This document shows, in pieces, positions 45,540 through 58,439 of a stretch of DNA of 64,000 nt. The notes beneath the pieces were generated by a model, which saw nothing but the letters and a program-made list of their open reading frames with translations, was not told the origin of the DNA and ran no database searches. The stretch lies in contig NC_089444.1 of assembly GCF_026210795.1 (NCBI RefSeq), forward strand, positions 3,896,501 to 3,960,500, read 5' to 3'. Position 1 is the first letter of the stretch, and every line of letters starts with the position of its first letter. The position numbers and the translations under genes are program-made. Source of the stretch: Rhizophagus irregularis. Taxonomy: Eukaryota > Glomeromycota > Glomeromycetes > Glomerales > Glomeraceae.

Positions 45540-46797
45540 AATGTTAGCTGAGATGGAACAACAAAATGTTTTCTCGGCAAAGCATTATTATATTCTTTAT
45601 CGTTATAGTAAGGTATCGAAATCCATGAGAATTCAAATATAGTATATAATGATTTTATTTCATCAAAAAAAGAAAGTGATTAAATTATTCGTAATATCCT
45701 ATTTTGATATTTTCGTTTGCGTTAATAATTTAGATTTTTTTTGGGCATCGCGTCCGTCATATATTACGTACAACAAGTTCTCTCATTTTTTATACCAAGG
45801 TATTTTACGTTAAAATATCGTTTGCCCTTTCCAATTTTTCTTTGATGTCCGCTGGTATTTCGATAATATTTAATCTTATTGGAAGGACATTTGATACACT
45901 ATATTATAAAATACCTTTTTTCTGAAAGACAAAGTATAAAACATGAAGAACCTAGAACCTACAAATGTTATTGAATATCTGAGAAAGGATGATGATACTA
46001 TAGAAATTACATAAAGATTTTTTCTTACATTATTGTTATATTTTTCTTTCTTTCTTTAGAAACAAGGAAATAGACATTTTAAGAGGTTTAAAAAATAAAA
46101 TTTTGTTTCGACTATTGTTAAAAAGGTAATGGAAAAATTTTTCGCCCATTTTTATAAACCTTTTTGTATCCAAATTAGAGTTGGAATGAATAAGTGCCAA
46201 GCTATTTGTATGATTTGGGCGTTTTTTTTTTGCATATTTAAATTTTTGTTTTTTTTTTGTGCGCGCTTTGAATTATAACCAAATCTTCCGAAATAAATTA
46301 TCTGATGCAATTTGAATTCATTGAAATGTCTTTGTTCACATAAAACTTTAATTAAATTGTATTAATTGATCAGGTGACAATCTCTTTACAATTAAAATTA
46401 TTGTTACACAAAATTAAACCTTTAACAAGGACTAAAAAATTTCTTTGTTTTCTTTATTTTTCCTTTATTTTCCTTTTTTAGTTTAATCAATTACATATCT
46501 GCAAGACAAAATAAATTGTTTGTTTAAAAAAATTCGAATTTTTTATTTTCTTTATTTTCCTTTTTAAAGATAAAAAACTATTAAACAAGCTCAACCAATC
46601 ACTCCTCTAAAGAACAAAGCTCGAATAAATTAATTGTTAAATTACGTCGTTATATTAAAGATGAAAGAAAGAAATGTTTGAAAGTTTTTTTCTAATTATT
46701 TAAAGATAAACTACAAAGAATACCAAATTTATTGTTTGTAAAATTAATTTCGTTTTGTTGATCATACAGCCTATTTAATAATATTGAAAAAAATCAA

Positions 46798-46808
46798 TAT
46801 ATAAATGG
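46798..46808 (+). promoter_or_regulatory. TATA box of secreted-peptide gene 1
   Basis: TATATAAATGG about 150 bp upstream of the ATG, within a block conserved in all three copies (CTATTTAATAAT...TATATAAATGGCTT). Confidence 0.6.
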
Positions 46809-46945
46809 CTTCCCACTTGTTAAGAATTTCACCAATTCACCAATTCAACTAATTCAGAAAATCAAATAAAAATTTTTTAAAGAATAATTCTTTTAAATAA
46901 GAAATTAAAAATATCAAAACACAAAAAGATCCAAACGCTATAAAA

Positions 46946-47219
46946 ATGAATTCGCGTCAAATCTTCTTTGCTCTCTTGATTGTGCTTATGGCTACTATTG
47001 TAACAGCCTCTCCTTTGAATTTAGATCAGTTAATTAAGAGGTAAATACAAATACAATATTAATACTTTTTAAAAATCAACGAAAGAAATCTATTAATTTT
47101 ATTAATTTAATCATTAAAGAAAAAATGCTCAAAAAGACGAAAGTCCATCGAAAGAAAAAGACGGCAAAGTCAAGGCTAGTACGTTTGCAACTCATGAAAA
47201 AGGCACAAGTCACAAATAA
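46946..47219 (+). CDS. Small secreted peptide precursor, copy 1, 64 aa
   Basis: Exon 1 46946-47040 and exon 2 47120-47219 join in phase (AG/A splits an Arg codon). The signal peptide MNSRQIFFALLIVLMATIVT ends at A-S, followed by SPLNLDQLIKR with a Lys-Arg Kex2-type site exactly at the exon junction, then a charged tail (KNAQKDESPSKEKDGK...). It contains no cysteine. The tail ends TFATHEKGTSHK-stop; downstream sequence still resembles the longer tail of copy 3, so the end here arose by a frame or codon change. It is likely secreted as an undecapeptide and/or a C-terminal peptide; function unknown. Confidence 0.8.
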
Positions 47220-47640
47220 AGGTAGAATAGCAGGCGGCGCCTAGTTTATTCATCATCATATTTTGTATATTAGAAACTTTTTATCAAACATTATTTATTC
47301 ATTCTCACTTATTTAGTATTATTTCAAAGCATGATATAATAATTTATCGCATTATTGTAGATTATAGAATATTTTATATAAAAAAAATTTTACATATATA
47401 GTTACTAGTCATAAAGTCCTAAATTATTAACCTCATTCCCCTTCAATTTCAATTTCATTTCTTTTCTTTTAGAAATCATAAGTTTTTGGAAAACTTCGAT
47501 ATTGTTTTCTTTAAATTTTGTACCAATTTCTCTTTTAAAAGAATTAAATAGAAATGTGCTTTACCTTTATATTCACAAATAAGTGATCTTTTATCTTCCG
47601 CAACTGGATAAGGATTTCGTCATTTCGAAATTTAGTAATA

Positions 47641-48377
47641 GTATGTAGTTTTTAATATTTGTCCAGATTAACATCCGTTCATAGTTGACTTTACGTGGAA
47701 TTACATCGCTAGTATCTGTTATATAGGTATTATCTGAGTGATACGGAAAGGTATTGCCGTATTGGCATCTCTACTCAAGTGATAAAACATTCACCACTCG
47801 CTCCTTTTCGTCTCATTACTCGAGTTATCTAGCTATAGTTAAAAATTAAAAAATAAATTAATTAAGAAATAATTTTCTTTAAAAAAATATTTTGAAACTC
47901 ATCATTATCATAACTATTTATATTCATTGCAGAAACTTCATATTTTTAAACAACGTTGACACTGCGCCATAATCACGTGATTCATCTGTCGTTTTGTGCG
48001 TCATTATTGAACGTCATACGACGCGTTGCTTTTTTAATTTACCGTAAAACCGATTTCATTGTACCTATTTTACTATTGTAAACGTATAGTCAAAACGTAG
48101 TAATTTATTTTTTACAATGTTGTAAACGCACTTTATTTGCATATATATTTAATAAAGCAAACAATGTTATATATTACATACTACGCCAGCTAACTATTAA
48201 ATTATTCATTATTAAGTATTGATAATATAATTCTTTATATAAAATGTATAAAAGTATCTGAAAATAAAATTATTTAATAAACATGTATTGCTAAAGGTAA
48301 TTTGAAAAAGTCTGTAAAAATGAAACTTTTTCCTTAAAACGAAATAATCCCAATAAAGGGAGCCTCTTACTGAAATT
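47641..48377. other. 3' part of the triplicated segment, no gene seen
   Basis: It contains the motif CTACTCAAGTGATAAA (47,772), which also forms part of the inverted repeats at 61.7-62.0 kb, and the AACGTTGACACTGCGCC block shared with 60.6 kb. Confidence 0.5.
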
Positions 48378-49443
48378 CTACACGTTTAAGGACTCCAAAA
48401 AATAATCTGTCCAATAACAAGAAGTTTTGAAGAAACTGAGATCTAAAAGAAAAATAAAAGTAACATTAAAAATTTTTCTAATTAAAGAAAACAAAAAAAA
48501 GTAAGTTTCGCAAATAAATTTACCGTCTCCAATCTCCCCAATCAAAACCCTTCTATAACTACAAAAAAAAAGTAAAAATAAGGATGTTTCCAATACTAAG
48601 GAAAAGGTAAATTTCGTTACGAAACTTATAGTTACTGTAAAGTTTCGAATATGGAATAGAGTATTGGAATCTTGAAATAATAAGTAAAACAAGTAAAATA
48701 ATTTTTCGTGATGAGAGAGCATTTTAAGTTCTTGTATCTGTTCTTCTGTATCCAGAATCAAAGTCAAATTTTCATTTTGATTCATTATATGCCAATAGTA
48801 ATACAATTCCTGTCAAAAATAGTTCCCACTGAAGTCTTACATGTCAAAAGGTCCGGACATCTGAAAGAGAAGTATTGAAACATAAAACCTAAAAAAAAGA
48901 AAAAAAAAAGATGAAAAATTAGTTTAACGTTTCGTTAAATAAAAATGAAAAAAATTTAATTTGAAAGAATTTAGAAAAGTAAAAAGAAACCAACCGTTGG
49001 AAATCTCATACATCCAAAGGGAAAGAAACAAGAAAATAAAATTTTAGTTAACCGCCAGTTAACGTTTTGTCAAATAAAAAAAATGAAAGAAAAAAAAATT
49101 TAACTTACTACAAGAAATACAAAAGAACCGCCTAAAAAGAGAAGAAATGAACTGTTAGGAACTGTTTGTTAAAAGATGGAAGAAATAAATAAAAAACTTT
49201 ACCAAGATGTCTCCCAAAGTAAATTGAAAGAACCATCTAAAGAAAGAAAAAAATGAACAATTAGAACCGTTCATTAAAAAAATAAAGATGAAAAAAAAAG
49301 AAAAAAAATCTTACCGGAATTCTGATATCCCTTCCTCTACCAATTTCTTCTTCATCAATTTTAAATTCATCATATTTAAAATAATGAATATACTCATTCT
49401 CTAGCTTTTTCTCAATCCATTTTTTTACTGAAGTTATTGTCAT
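48378..49443 (-). pseudogene. Kinase-like gene remnant with many short introns
   Basis: The minus-strand start at 49443 gives MTITSVKKWIEKKLENEYIH then YFKYDEFKIDEEEIGRGRDI, the usual lead-in to a glycine loop. GT-AG introns with inverted motifs (GAACGGTTCTAATTGTTC; GTTAACTGGCGGTTAAC) separate 30-45-nt blocks. Farther down, ILDTEEQIQELKMLSHHEK resembles an alpha-C helix followed by the SHHPN-type loop of fungal kinases. The end reads CYWTDYFLESLNV-stop. No HRD, DFG or complete loop could be chained, so I treat it as degenerate. Confidence 0.45.
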
Positions 49444-50542
49444 TTAAGTTATAATAATATACTTATTTTTTTTTAAAAAAAATCGGTATGAACTCTTAAT
49501 TTCCATTGCATAATGCAATGATTTTTGTCTAATAAAGAAAAATATCAAAATATTGCTAAACGTTCCGCTAAAGATTTATTTTATTAGAGAGGGTGAAACA
49601 AGAGGAAGAGAAAAAGACGGGGAAGGGAAAGGGTGAGACTATGAGAAAGGAAAAAGGTTTGTTAAAGTTTTAAAAAAAAAGTGGCTGATCTGTTAAAATT
49701 GTCACGTTAATCACGTGATACATAATTTCGGCCTTTTCCCCGAAATTTGAATTTTTTTTTCCTGCTTGACATAAAATAAATTTGATTTTTTTTTTCATAA
49801 TTTTTTTAGATATGTATATCCATTATTGCCTTAGGGGAATATAAAATAATAAAAAAATAAATGGCATTCAGAAATATTTTAAGAAATTATTATTAAATTT
49901 TTTTTCTTACATTTAATAGCTGATACTTAAGTACAAATATCTGCGCATAAAACAATTGATTATTTCAGTATAATATAGTATCATCATCGTTACTATGCAA
50001 TTATAAGCATTGTAGTCGCATTTTCAACATCAATATTATGAAAATGAAAAAAAATAATACTTAAAAAAATTTTAATATAAAAAAAGCTATATTTATGATA
50101 TAGTCACAATGTATCAAACAACGCAATCACAGTATTGTAGATGTATTGCAATTTCGTATTAACGTACAATGCATTGTTACGTTACTAAAATAGCAACGTG
50201 ATACTACTACAATGAAAAAAATCACAGGTTTCAACAATGTTTTTTCTACTCATTTGATAGTCCATTGTTGGTGAGTAGCAGTAATTGTAATTAACATGGC
50301 CCAAAGGCTGGAATTCATGTCTGCACTTTTTACTTTATAATATTTAAAACAAAATAATCCACAAGGTGGTATTATAATTAACACGCAATCACCGCCGCAA
50401 TACATCCGGTGTTTACTTTTGGTGTTTACAGTGCTACTAAAGCTGAAGTGCGTAAAACGCAAAATTTAAATCTTATTTAAAAAAATTTTTTCTTTGCTTA
50501 AACAATTTCTTTTGGATCATTACTAGTAGTTTGACGAGATCC
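49444..50542. other. No gene seen
   Basis: AT-rich with a purine-rich run at 49,590-49,660. A ~90-bp segment at 50,240-50,320 (CTACTCATTTGATAGTCCAT...GGCCCAAAGGCTGG) recurs near 54,925 and 61,045. Confidence 0.5.
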
Positions 50543-50723
50543 ATGTCACAAGTTAGCGAATTACACAATATTACTATTAATGCTGTATGTCCAAGTGTCA
50601 CCGGTACTAAGTATAATTTTAAATTTTATATTTAAATTTATAGATAATGAATTTACAGTATTTAATAAGTCTCTATCAGGAACTGAAATGACAGATGGTG
50701 CAATTGGAGTTCCTGAATCCTGA
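50543..50723 (+). CDS. Possible small two-exon ORF, 46 aa, unrecognised
   Basis: Exon 1 50543-50603 (MSQVSELHNITINAVCPSV) and exon 2 50644-50723 (DNEFTVFNKSLSGTEMTDGA to a stop) join at a GT-AG intron in phase. The intron is only 40 nt, short even for fungi. No domain was seen. It could equally be a fragment of a larger lost gene. Confidence 0.25.
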
Positions 50724-51599
50724 TCATTGGTGGTCACCAATTGATGACGTTGTTGAAGCATATTTTAAATGTATTTATAATCCAAAATGTGAAGTATTCT
50801 TATTTTATCATATTTTACTTTTAAAAGACATACATTTTGATGCAATTTCTATCTCTTTTAGAAACTTTTTTCAGTTTGGAATAAAGAAACGAGAGAAGAA
50901 GAAATGATACAAGGAAATTATATGCTCTATTTTATATCAAGAAAAGAAAAATCAAGCTAAAATGTAAAAGAAAATATTCATTATGAAATTTATTTTATTA
51001 AAAAAAATAGATGAGAAATTATTAAAGACAAATTATCATATTTCAGAATCAATTTTTATTTATTACTATTCGCTAACTTCATGCTAAGTGCTAACCATGT
51101 TTAAATATGTTGTACGGACACAAAAAAAAAGTTAGCATCAAACGTGAAAAGTTACATTTAATCACCCCTATAAAAAAAAATCATTCGGATTATATCATGT
51201 TTTTAAATAACTAGAAATTATTATGTGTATAATAATTGTATAAAAATGCACAATATTATAATTTATCTGTAAATCTAGGTGTATAAAAACGTACAAAACT
51301 ACAATTTATCTAATAATTATATGATATTTGATTTATTTTTATAAAAACTAAGAATTTAGTAATTGTAAATAAAATGCACGTTTATTATAATGTCTTTTAA
51401 ATTGCATATTATTAAACGTTATTATTGTGTATTTTATGATTTTTATCCAATAATTGCACAATATTTGTAACATTATTATTATGTATTTTTATCCAATAAT
51501 TACGCAGTATCAACCTCTTTGTCTACGATATAAAATAATTTATCAATTTCAATAAAACCTACACAATGGTCAATAGTTGAGCATCTACAAACTCGTATG
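50724..51599. other. No gene seen
   Basis: AT-rich; contains the repeated phrase TTTATCCAATAATT (51,445 and 51,487). Confidence 0.45.
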
Positions 51600-52119
51600 C
51601 TCTCATTCGTCTAATGTTTTTACACTAACATCATCTTCATCATTAACAGGAGATGTCCACTGGATGTAAGCTAGCATTACCTTTGATCCTTCAAATTCAT
51701 AAGTTAAGTAATACCAACTATGGCGTAAAAGTCTTGAACTTCAAATACTGATGGAAGGTTGCATAAATATCTACTTCTATTTTTTCATAACAATATAATT
51801 ACTCAAACTCTTCAATAGTTTCCATAGATTCTTCTACTAAATTACTCACAAATTCTATAGACTCTTCTAAACCATATATATTCAAATTCTTGATAATTTA
51901 TTAAATCAAATTCAGATTGTTGTTGATATAATTCATGTGGCGGAGATGTATTTATTATACTGGATTTTGAATATGATCATCTTGTAAATCATTGGGACCT
52001 TGTATATTTCGTCTATCACGTTGCCGGTGTCGTGTTCGAGCAATTTTCGATTCCCAAGAGCTACCTTCCTTTTCCAATGAGTAAATTTGGCAAGTACACC
52101 AGACCAAATTCTCAGGCAT
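51600..52119 (-). pseudogene. N-terminal remnant of a CMC/Plavaka-like transposase
   Basis: From ATG 52119 the minus strand reads MPENLVWCTCQIYSLEKEGS then SWESKIARTRHRQRDRR. This is the Cys-rich start plus TRxRHxxRD motif found at the N-terminus of KDZ/Plavaka-type transposases. Stops and frameshifts follow; recognisable pieces include SNLVEESMETIEEFE and LASYIQWTSP. The catalytic core is absent. It is a different lineage from the Tnp2 gene at 32.5 kb. Confidence 0.5.
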
Positions 52120-52864
52120 TATGTTTTAATAAAAGAAATAATAATTAATGCAATTTTAAGTAAAATTTAATTAAGTTTATGATTTTAAATTTTTTATATT
52201 TTATATTCTTTTTTAAAAAAAAGAAACACATGTTACTAACAAAAAAAAATTCCCCCTAGTATTTCATACAAAAGTCATAAAGATATATGTAAATTTTATA
52301 TTTAATTTTATATACAATATTTCGCGTTATTAACAAAAAAAAAAAATTTATATATATGTCGGTGAAACGTTTGTCGGTGAAACGAAAAAAATCGAATAAA
52401 AATATCCTTTTTTTAAGTACAATTGAAAATTAAATATTGTTTGTGTAAAATCCTATAACAAACAATAATAATCTCATTAAATATTGGCTGCTAATATAAC
52501 AATTAGATATTATATAAATGCTAACTGATTTTGAAGCGTAGCAATTGACAAAGTATATTTAAACTTTTTTTTGATTTAAGTCAAAATATATAAATTAACT
52601 TTTTTCTTTTAACTTATATTGTAAAATTTGTATCTCAAGTTTATATTTAAAACAAGATGGCTTATAATAAAATAAAATTAAACAAAAACAAATATAAGTG
52701 AAGAGGAAGCAAACCAGTCCGTTGTAGATATTGAAACAGAAATCAGTAAACAAATTTCAGATAATGAAGACGATACATGAAACACGTAAAATATTCGCAA
52801 ACTGTACATAAAAAATCACACATCATAATAACGGTACCATTTTTTTTTAAAAAAAATATAGTTA
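52120..52864. other. No gene seen
   Basis: AT-rich, with GTCGGTGAAACG repeated twice in tandem at 52,358-52,383. Confidence 0.45.
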
Positions 52865-53910
52865 TTTGACGGATGGAATAACAAAATGTTTTTCTCGGAC
52901 GAAGCATTATTATATTCTTTATAGTAAGGTATCAAAATCCACAGGTAAGAATTCAAATATAGTATATAATGATTTTTTTAAAAAAAACAGTAATTAAATT
53001 ACCCGTAATATCCTATTTTGATATTTTCGTTTGTGTTAATAATTTAGATTTTGGACATTGCGTTCGTTATATATTACGCACAAGTTTTCTCATTTTTTAT
53101 ACCAAGGCATTTTACGTTAAAATATCGTTTGCCCTTTCCAAGTTTTCTTTAATGTCCGCTGGTGTTTCGATAATATTTAATCTTATTGGAAGAACATTTG
53201 ATACGATATATTATAAAATACCTTTTTTCTGAAAGACAAAGTATAAAACATGAAGAACCTACAAATGTTATTGAATACCTGACGAGAAAGGTTGACGAGG
53301 ACGAGATGATGATACTATAGAAATTACATAAAGATTTTTTCTTACATTATTATTATGTTTTTTTTCTTTTCTTACTTTCTTTAAAAACAAGGAAATAGAC
53401 ATTTAAGAGGTTTAAAAAATAAAATTTTGTTTCGACCATTTAAAAAGGTAGCGGAAAAAATTTTTCAACCATTTTTATAAACCTTTTTGTATGATTTGGG
53501 CGCTTTTTTTTTGCATCATATTTAAATTTTTGTTTTTTTTTGCGCGAGCTTTGAATTATAGCCAAATCTTCCGAAATAAATTATCTGATGCAATTTGAAT
53601 TCATAATATTCGAAATATTTTTGTTCACATAAAACTTTAATTTCTTTGTTTTCTTTATTTTTCCTTTATTTTCCTTTTTTAGTTTAATCAATTACACATC
53701 TGCAAGAAAAATAAATTGTTTGTTTAGCTCAACCAATCACTCTTCTAAGGAACAAAGCTCGAATAAATTAATTGTTAAATTGTCGTTATATTAAAGACGA
53801 AAGAAATGTTTGAAAGTTTTTTCGATAAACAAAGAATACCAAATTTATTTGTAAAATTAATTTCGTTTTGTAGGGAATACAGCCTATTTAATAATGTTGA
53901 AAAAAATCAA

Positions 53911-53921
53911 TATATAAATGG
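53911..53921 (+). promoter_or_regulatory. TATA box of secreted-peptide gene 2
   Basis: TATATAAATGG in the same position relative to the ATG as in copies 1 and 3. Confidence 0.6.
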
Positions 53922-54059
53922 CTTTCCCACTTGTTAAGAATTTCACAAAATCACCAATTCAACAAATTCAGAAAATCAAATAAAAATTTTTTAAATAATA
54001 ATTCTTTTAAATAAGAAATTAAAAATATCCAAACACAAAAAGATCCAAAACGCTATAAA

Positions 54060-54327
54060 ATGAATTCGCGTCAAATCTTCTTTGCTCTCTTGATTGTGCT
54101 TATGGCTACTATCATAACAGCCTCTCCTTTGAATTTAGATCAATTAATTAAGAGGTAAATACAAATACATTATTAATACTTTTTAAAAATCAACGAAAGA
54201 AATCTATTAATTTTATTAATTTAATCATTAAAGAAAAAATGCTCAAAAAGTCGAAAGTCCATCAAAAGAAAAGGACGGCAAAGTCAAGGCCACGTTTACA
54301 ACTGGTAGATATGGGGATCAGGAATAA
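54060..54327 (+). CDS. Small secreted peptide precursor, copy 2, 62 aa
   Basis: Exons 54060-54154 and 54234-54327 join in phase. The signal peptide and SPLNLDQLIKR segment equal those of copy 1 except Val19Ile; after the KR site there is Asp-to-Val (KNAQKVESPSK). The C-terminus is unrelated beyond KVKATF: TTGRYGDQE-stop. The join of the tail to downstream sequence coincides with a deletion of the copy-1/3 3' UTR start, so the new tail comes from a rearrangement. Confidence 0.78.
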
Positions 54328-54930
54328 TAGAATATTTTATATTAAAAAAATTTTCATATATAGTTAGTCATAAAGTCCTAAATTATTAACCTCATTCCCC
54401 TTCAATTACAATTTTATTCTTTTCAATTTCATTTCTTTTCTTTTACAAATAAGTTTTTGAAAAACTTCGATATTGTTTTCTTTAAAATTTGTACCAATTT
54501 CTTTTTTGAAAGAATTAAATAGAAATGTGCTTTACAAAAGTATCTTTATATTCACAAATAAGTGATTTTTTGTCTTCCGCAACTGGATAAGGATTTCGTC
54601 ATTTCGAAATTTAGTAATACCAAATTTGGTATGTAGTTTTGTGTAAATTTTAAATAATTGGACTAATATCTGTCCAGATTAACATCCGTTCATAGTTGAC
54701 TTTACGCGGAATTACACCGCTAGTATCTGTTATATACAGTAGATATTATCTGAGTGATACGGGAAGGTATTGGCATCTATACTCAAGTGATAAACACCTT
54801 TCGTCTTAGTACCCAAGTTAGAATCTAGCTAGGATAGTTAAGAATTAAAAAATAATTTAATTAAGAAATAATTTTCTTTAAAAAAATATTTTGAAACTCA
54901 TCATTATCATAACTATTTATATTTTTTTCT

Positions 54931-55189
54931 ACTCATTTGATAGTCCATGATTGGTGATTAGCAATGAAATAGTACATAGAGGTAAACAAATAAAAATTGA
55001 ATAACTCTATAGTAACTAACAAGTCTAATGTAAAAATCATTTGTAAAAGTTAACAAAGTTTTTGTCTAGTACTTATAAAATTTTGCTAATATTTTGTGTA
55101 TATTTCAGTTTATATTAACTCTATCAACTAATAATTACAATATTATTCTATGTATAAAATTTTGTTAATCCGAATCCGATGCTATATCA
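54931..55189. other. No gene seen
   Basis: AT-rich spacer; begins with the CTACTCATTTGATAGTCCAT segment shared with 50.2 and 61.0 kb. Confidence 0.45.
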
Positions 55190-55644
55190 CCCTTGTAATC
55201 GCTTTCGTTTTTTTCTTATTCGTTTATTATCTTTTGTCTCGTCTGAATCGTCCGAACTTAAATTATCTTCTTTTGGTTTTGTTGAAAGTAATGGCCTTAA
55301 AGTAGTCTTTTACTGAAATCTTCGTTTAAATTTTGTAAATTCTACAACAACCTTCTTACAGTTTCCGATATGTGATGATGGTTTAGTCGACGGCGCAGGC
55401 GCTGGCGTTAACATTAATTCAGTTTCTAATTGGTCTGTCGCATTAAATATAACTCTTTATCCACTGGAAAGTCGTTCGACTGTTGTGTAGATGAAGTATT
55501 TGTTGACTCAAAACGAACTTTTTTCGTTTGTCCCTTAAACTTATATTTTTCATTTTAGCCAAATAGTAATTCTTGTTGACTCTTTATTTGAAGTCCACAT
55601 CCAAATTCTTCTTCCATCGCCAATTTATAAATCGCCTCCATCAT
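55190..55644 (-). pseudogene. Unrecognised gene, copy 1, degenerate
   Basis: From ATG 55644 the strand reads MMEAIYKLAMEEEFGCGLQI and KSQQELLFG-stop, then after frame changes KGQTKKVRFESTNTSSTQQS, LMLTPAPAPSTKPSSHIGNC, KKVVVEFTKFKRRFQ, and a charged tail (SSDDSDETKDNKRIRKKRK). The tail resembles a nuclear localisation region. Several stops break it. The first 28 codons are repeated at 63.2 kb. It lies divergently to the RBM25-like pseudogene at 57,103, and the same arrangement recurs at the window end. Function unknown. Confidence 0.45.
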
Positions 55645-57102
55645 TTTTGATTCGTTGTTAAAGTATAACAAAATTTTTACTTTTTATAAAATGTGCAAAT
55701 ACAACCAAAATGAGCTTTTGTGTATGACTCGAAGTTACATTTAATCACGTGATTATTAATAATCTAAAAAATTGGGTCATATTTAGATTATCCCGTATAA
55801 TATTTGAATTGGGTAACATTAAAAAGTGTGATATTCTTACGTCCGATCTATTTCGTAAAAAAATCTTTAAACTAATACATTTCCAGTTAATTGAAATTTT
55901 AACTGGAATTCTAATGGATTAATACTAACATAATTGTTTTTACCACAACTAACCATTTCTATTAGATAGACAATAATAATTTTTTTATTTTTCAGTTTTT
56001 ACCGTAAAAACCGAAACTACCTTTTTAGTCTAATTTTTTTTTATCAATTTCAGTTAATGAAATTTTTTTTTTTTGATTATCAATTCGTTTTTTTTTCAAA
56101 CCGAAAAAAAATCTTCTCCCTTTCTTCTTTTAGTTTAGTTTTTTTCAAACTGAAAAATTCGTTTTTTCTCATTCTTTTTGTTTTTTTTATTAATAATCCG
56201 ATTTTTTCTATATTATTTTTTTTCGATCTTTTTTTTCAGACTGTATTGTCATTTGTTTTTAAAAAAGTTTTTTTTTCACTCTTTTTGGACCGAATTATTG
56301 TCCTTTTTTTTCGGAATTTTTTTCGGTACTTACTTTTTTTTCAGATTCCTTTTTTTTTTTCAGAAATTTCCCTTTTTTTGAACCAATTTCTTTCTTTATC
56401 CTTTTTCTTCCCCCATTTTTTTTTCTTTTTCTTTCAATTTTTTCTTATTATTAAATAAAGAAATAAAATATTATATTAAATAATTATATTTATAAATCAA
56501 TATAACATGTAGGAAAATTGACCGACTGACGTTGATTGAAAGATGATTAAGATTTTTAATTATATTGAATAAATTCATAAAAATCAAAAAAAATTAATAT
56601 TTTTACAATATTTTATAATTAATTAATTGAAGAAATTGTTGATTTAATAATAGACTATTATAACCAAATCCATATCCAAAATTCTCTAAGATTTTTGAAT
56701 AAAAATTTTAATTCAAATGGTTTAGTTAAATTAATAATTTATCGAATAATTGAGTATCAAAATAATAATAATAAATGAAATGAACAGATTTTAATACATT
56801 TAATTAATAAAAATATTTGTAGTATTTTCATAATATTAAAATTTTTTCGAAAATACTTCTAAAAAATTAATCAATTTTTATTAACAAATTATTACCATAT
56901 TAAATTCCTAATTATAAACAAAAAACTATTGTCACCATCTTTAAATTTACTTGCTATTACATTATAATACTAAATTGTTCTATTTAAACAAACTCATTGG
57001 TCCCGGGAAGCAACGGGTGACTGCTAGTATGGACTAATTAAAAACTAGTACTACGTTACTCAACAGCAGAAATCCTATATAAACATTAACCGCCCTTATT
57101 TC
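55645..57102. other. Between the divergent pseudogenes; no gene seen
   Basis: Contains the T-rich tract at 56,050-56,455. The last 80 bp (ACTACGTTACTCAACAG...CCTATATAA) match the sequence before the second RBM25-like copy and look like its promoter. Confidence 0.5.
56050..56455. repeat. Pyrimidine (T-rich) low-complexity tract
   Basis: About 400 bp of T runs broken by C, CG and CA. The long ORF it yields is Phe/Leu/Ser only and is not a gene. Confidence 0.85.
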
Positions 57103-57951
57103 ATGGCTCAATATCGAGCTCCTTACGAACGATCACCTTTTACTCCACCAGGCGGGTCCTCTTACTACCTATAGACAAGTGGCTATACTTCTGGTACTCC
57201 CACACAACGTGCAGCTTATATGACTCCTAGACCAGGTTATGGTATACCTTTAGGTGATATATCACCAATGGCAAAAATTGACAACTCTTTTCATTAGAGG
57301 GATATCACCGGGAGCAACTGATGATTGGAAAAAATTCTCAAGGTAGTGATCAATTATTTAATTTTTTGGTGGGCAAATGAATGCTATATATCGATTCTTG
57401 TCAAGCTGTCAATGATTTTCCAATCGAAGGATGGAGATTTTAATGTACACTATATTATCAAATTGGATTCTTATGAACCTTGGAGCTTTAAACGAAGGCG
57501 TAAATATTTTGAAGTGCATTAAGAAAAAACTTTTATATAATTTTTTTACGACCTAAAACGCATATTATTTTGGATGCTAAAAACTTTTTTCCCAGATAGC
57601 TTTCGAATTTATCTTAGTCTTGAAAGCTTTAATGCGCTTATTGCCGTTATTGGGCGCATGAACATCTTCAGGTGTGATTTTATCAAATACTTTAGCTGAC
57701 AATTTATTTTTGGTTTTTTTTTTATTTGATTATCTGGCGATTGCAAAGACTTGTGGTACATTAAAATCTTGGAAACGAGTTAAAGACTGACCAATCCGAA
57801 AATCCAAAGGTTTTTGAATTTGCGGAATATGCTGATGCTGATAGTGTACTGCGTGCTTTGCGTGTGAAGGTTCGGGTGATGATAAAAAAGTTAATAGTAA
57901 GCAATCACTTCTTGATAAATTACTTTTTGATCCTAATTCTTCCGTCATCTA
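57103..57951 (+). pseudogene. RBM25-like RNA-binding protein, degenerate copy 1
   Basis: It starts MAQYRAPYERSPFTPPGG, then a stop, then SGYTSGTPTQRAAYMTPRPG and YGIPLGDISPMA, followed by a broken form of LTTLFIGGISPGVTDDW (beta-1 and alpha-1 of an RRM). Sequence resumes at about 57,750 as TCGTLKSWKRVKD, then VFEFAEYADADSVLRALRV (RNP1-type strand and helix 2), and KQSLLDKLLFDPNSSV. LKSWKRV...FGFCEY...LRAL is the hallmark of RBM25/Snu71 splicing-factor RRMs. Multiple stops, frameshifts and an inserted 400-bp segment shared with copy 2 show it is dead. Confidence 0.6.
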
Positions 57952-58439
57952 AATTATATATATATATATACCATTTATCCACATATATTATAAGTAAAGT
58001 AGCGTTTTACAAAGATTATCATATAATTTTATATGTTTTTCATATGAGGCTTCAGTTCTGTCCGATCACTGATCAGCCTGTGTAACCTTGAGTTGGCCCC
58101 CCGTTTATTTACCTATCCCCTAGTTACTGTCTGAAACCACATCGTCACGTGTTGGATACCAAATTTGTTGTAATTTGATGACGATCACTTAACCGCATAG
58201 TAACAAATCACGGGTTTCTGCAATGTACTAATTAGAACCAAGCATTATTATTTGATTTTGTTTGGTATGTTATTAATACTTTATATTTTGAATAAAGGAG
58301 AATTTTGTCAAGACTGCGGTGGCAACGTAGGCGTAGTCTTACACCATGTGACGCATTACTTATTTTTCTAAATACTTTAATAATTCTATTTTCGTATTCA
58401 GTCATAACTTTTTTTTATTAAAAAAAAAATAATGTTGCT
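57952..58439. other. No gene seen
   Basis: AT-rich with a TA microsatellite at 57,956-57,970 and a slightly GC-richer patch at 58,070-58,160. Confidence 0.45.

Larger units (their letters stand above)
45540..47640 (+). repeat. Segmental triplication, copy 1 (secreted-peptide unit)
   Basis: This ~2-kb unit recurs at about 52,865-54,930 and 58,440-60,600. Shared landmarks are GAAGCATTATTATATTC, TTTTGATATTTTCGTTTG, ATTTTACGTTAAAATATCGT, AATTATCTGATGCAAT, the TATA box, the two-exon gene and a 3' block beginning TAAAGTCCTAAATTATTA. A following block with AACGTTGACACTGCGC is shared by copies 1 and 3 (47,955 and 60,610). Confidence 0.85.
52865..54930 (+). repeat. Segmental triplication, copy 2
   Basis: Collinear with 45,540-47,640 with several small deletions. 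The 3' end of its gene and the following 70 bp are rearranged relative to copies 1 and 3. Confidence 0.85.

Noticed and set aside
56057-56458. 133-codon Phe-rich ORF
   Set aside because: It is produced by a T-rich tract with no complexity, no splice context and no homologue.
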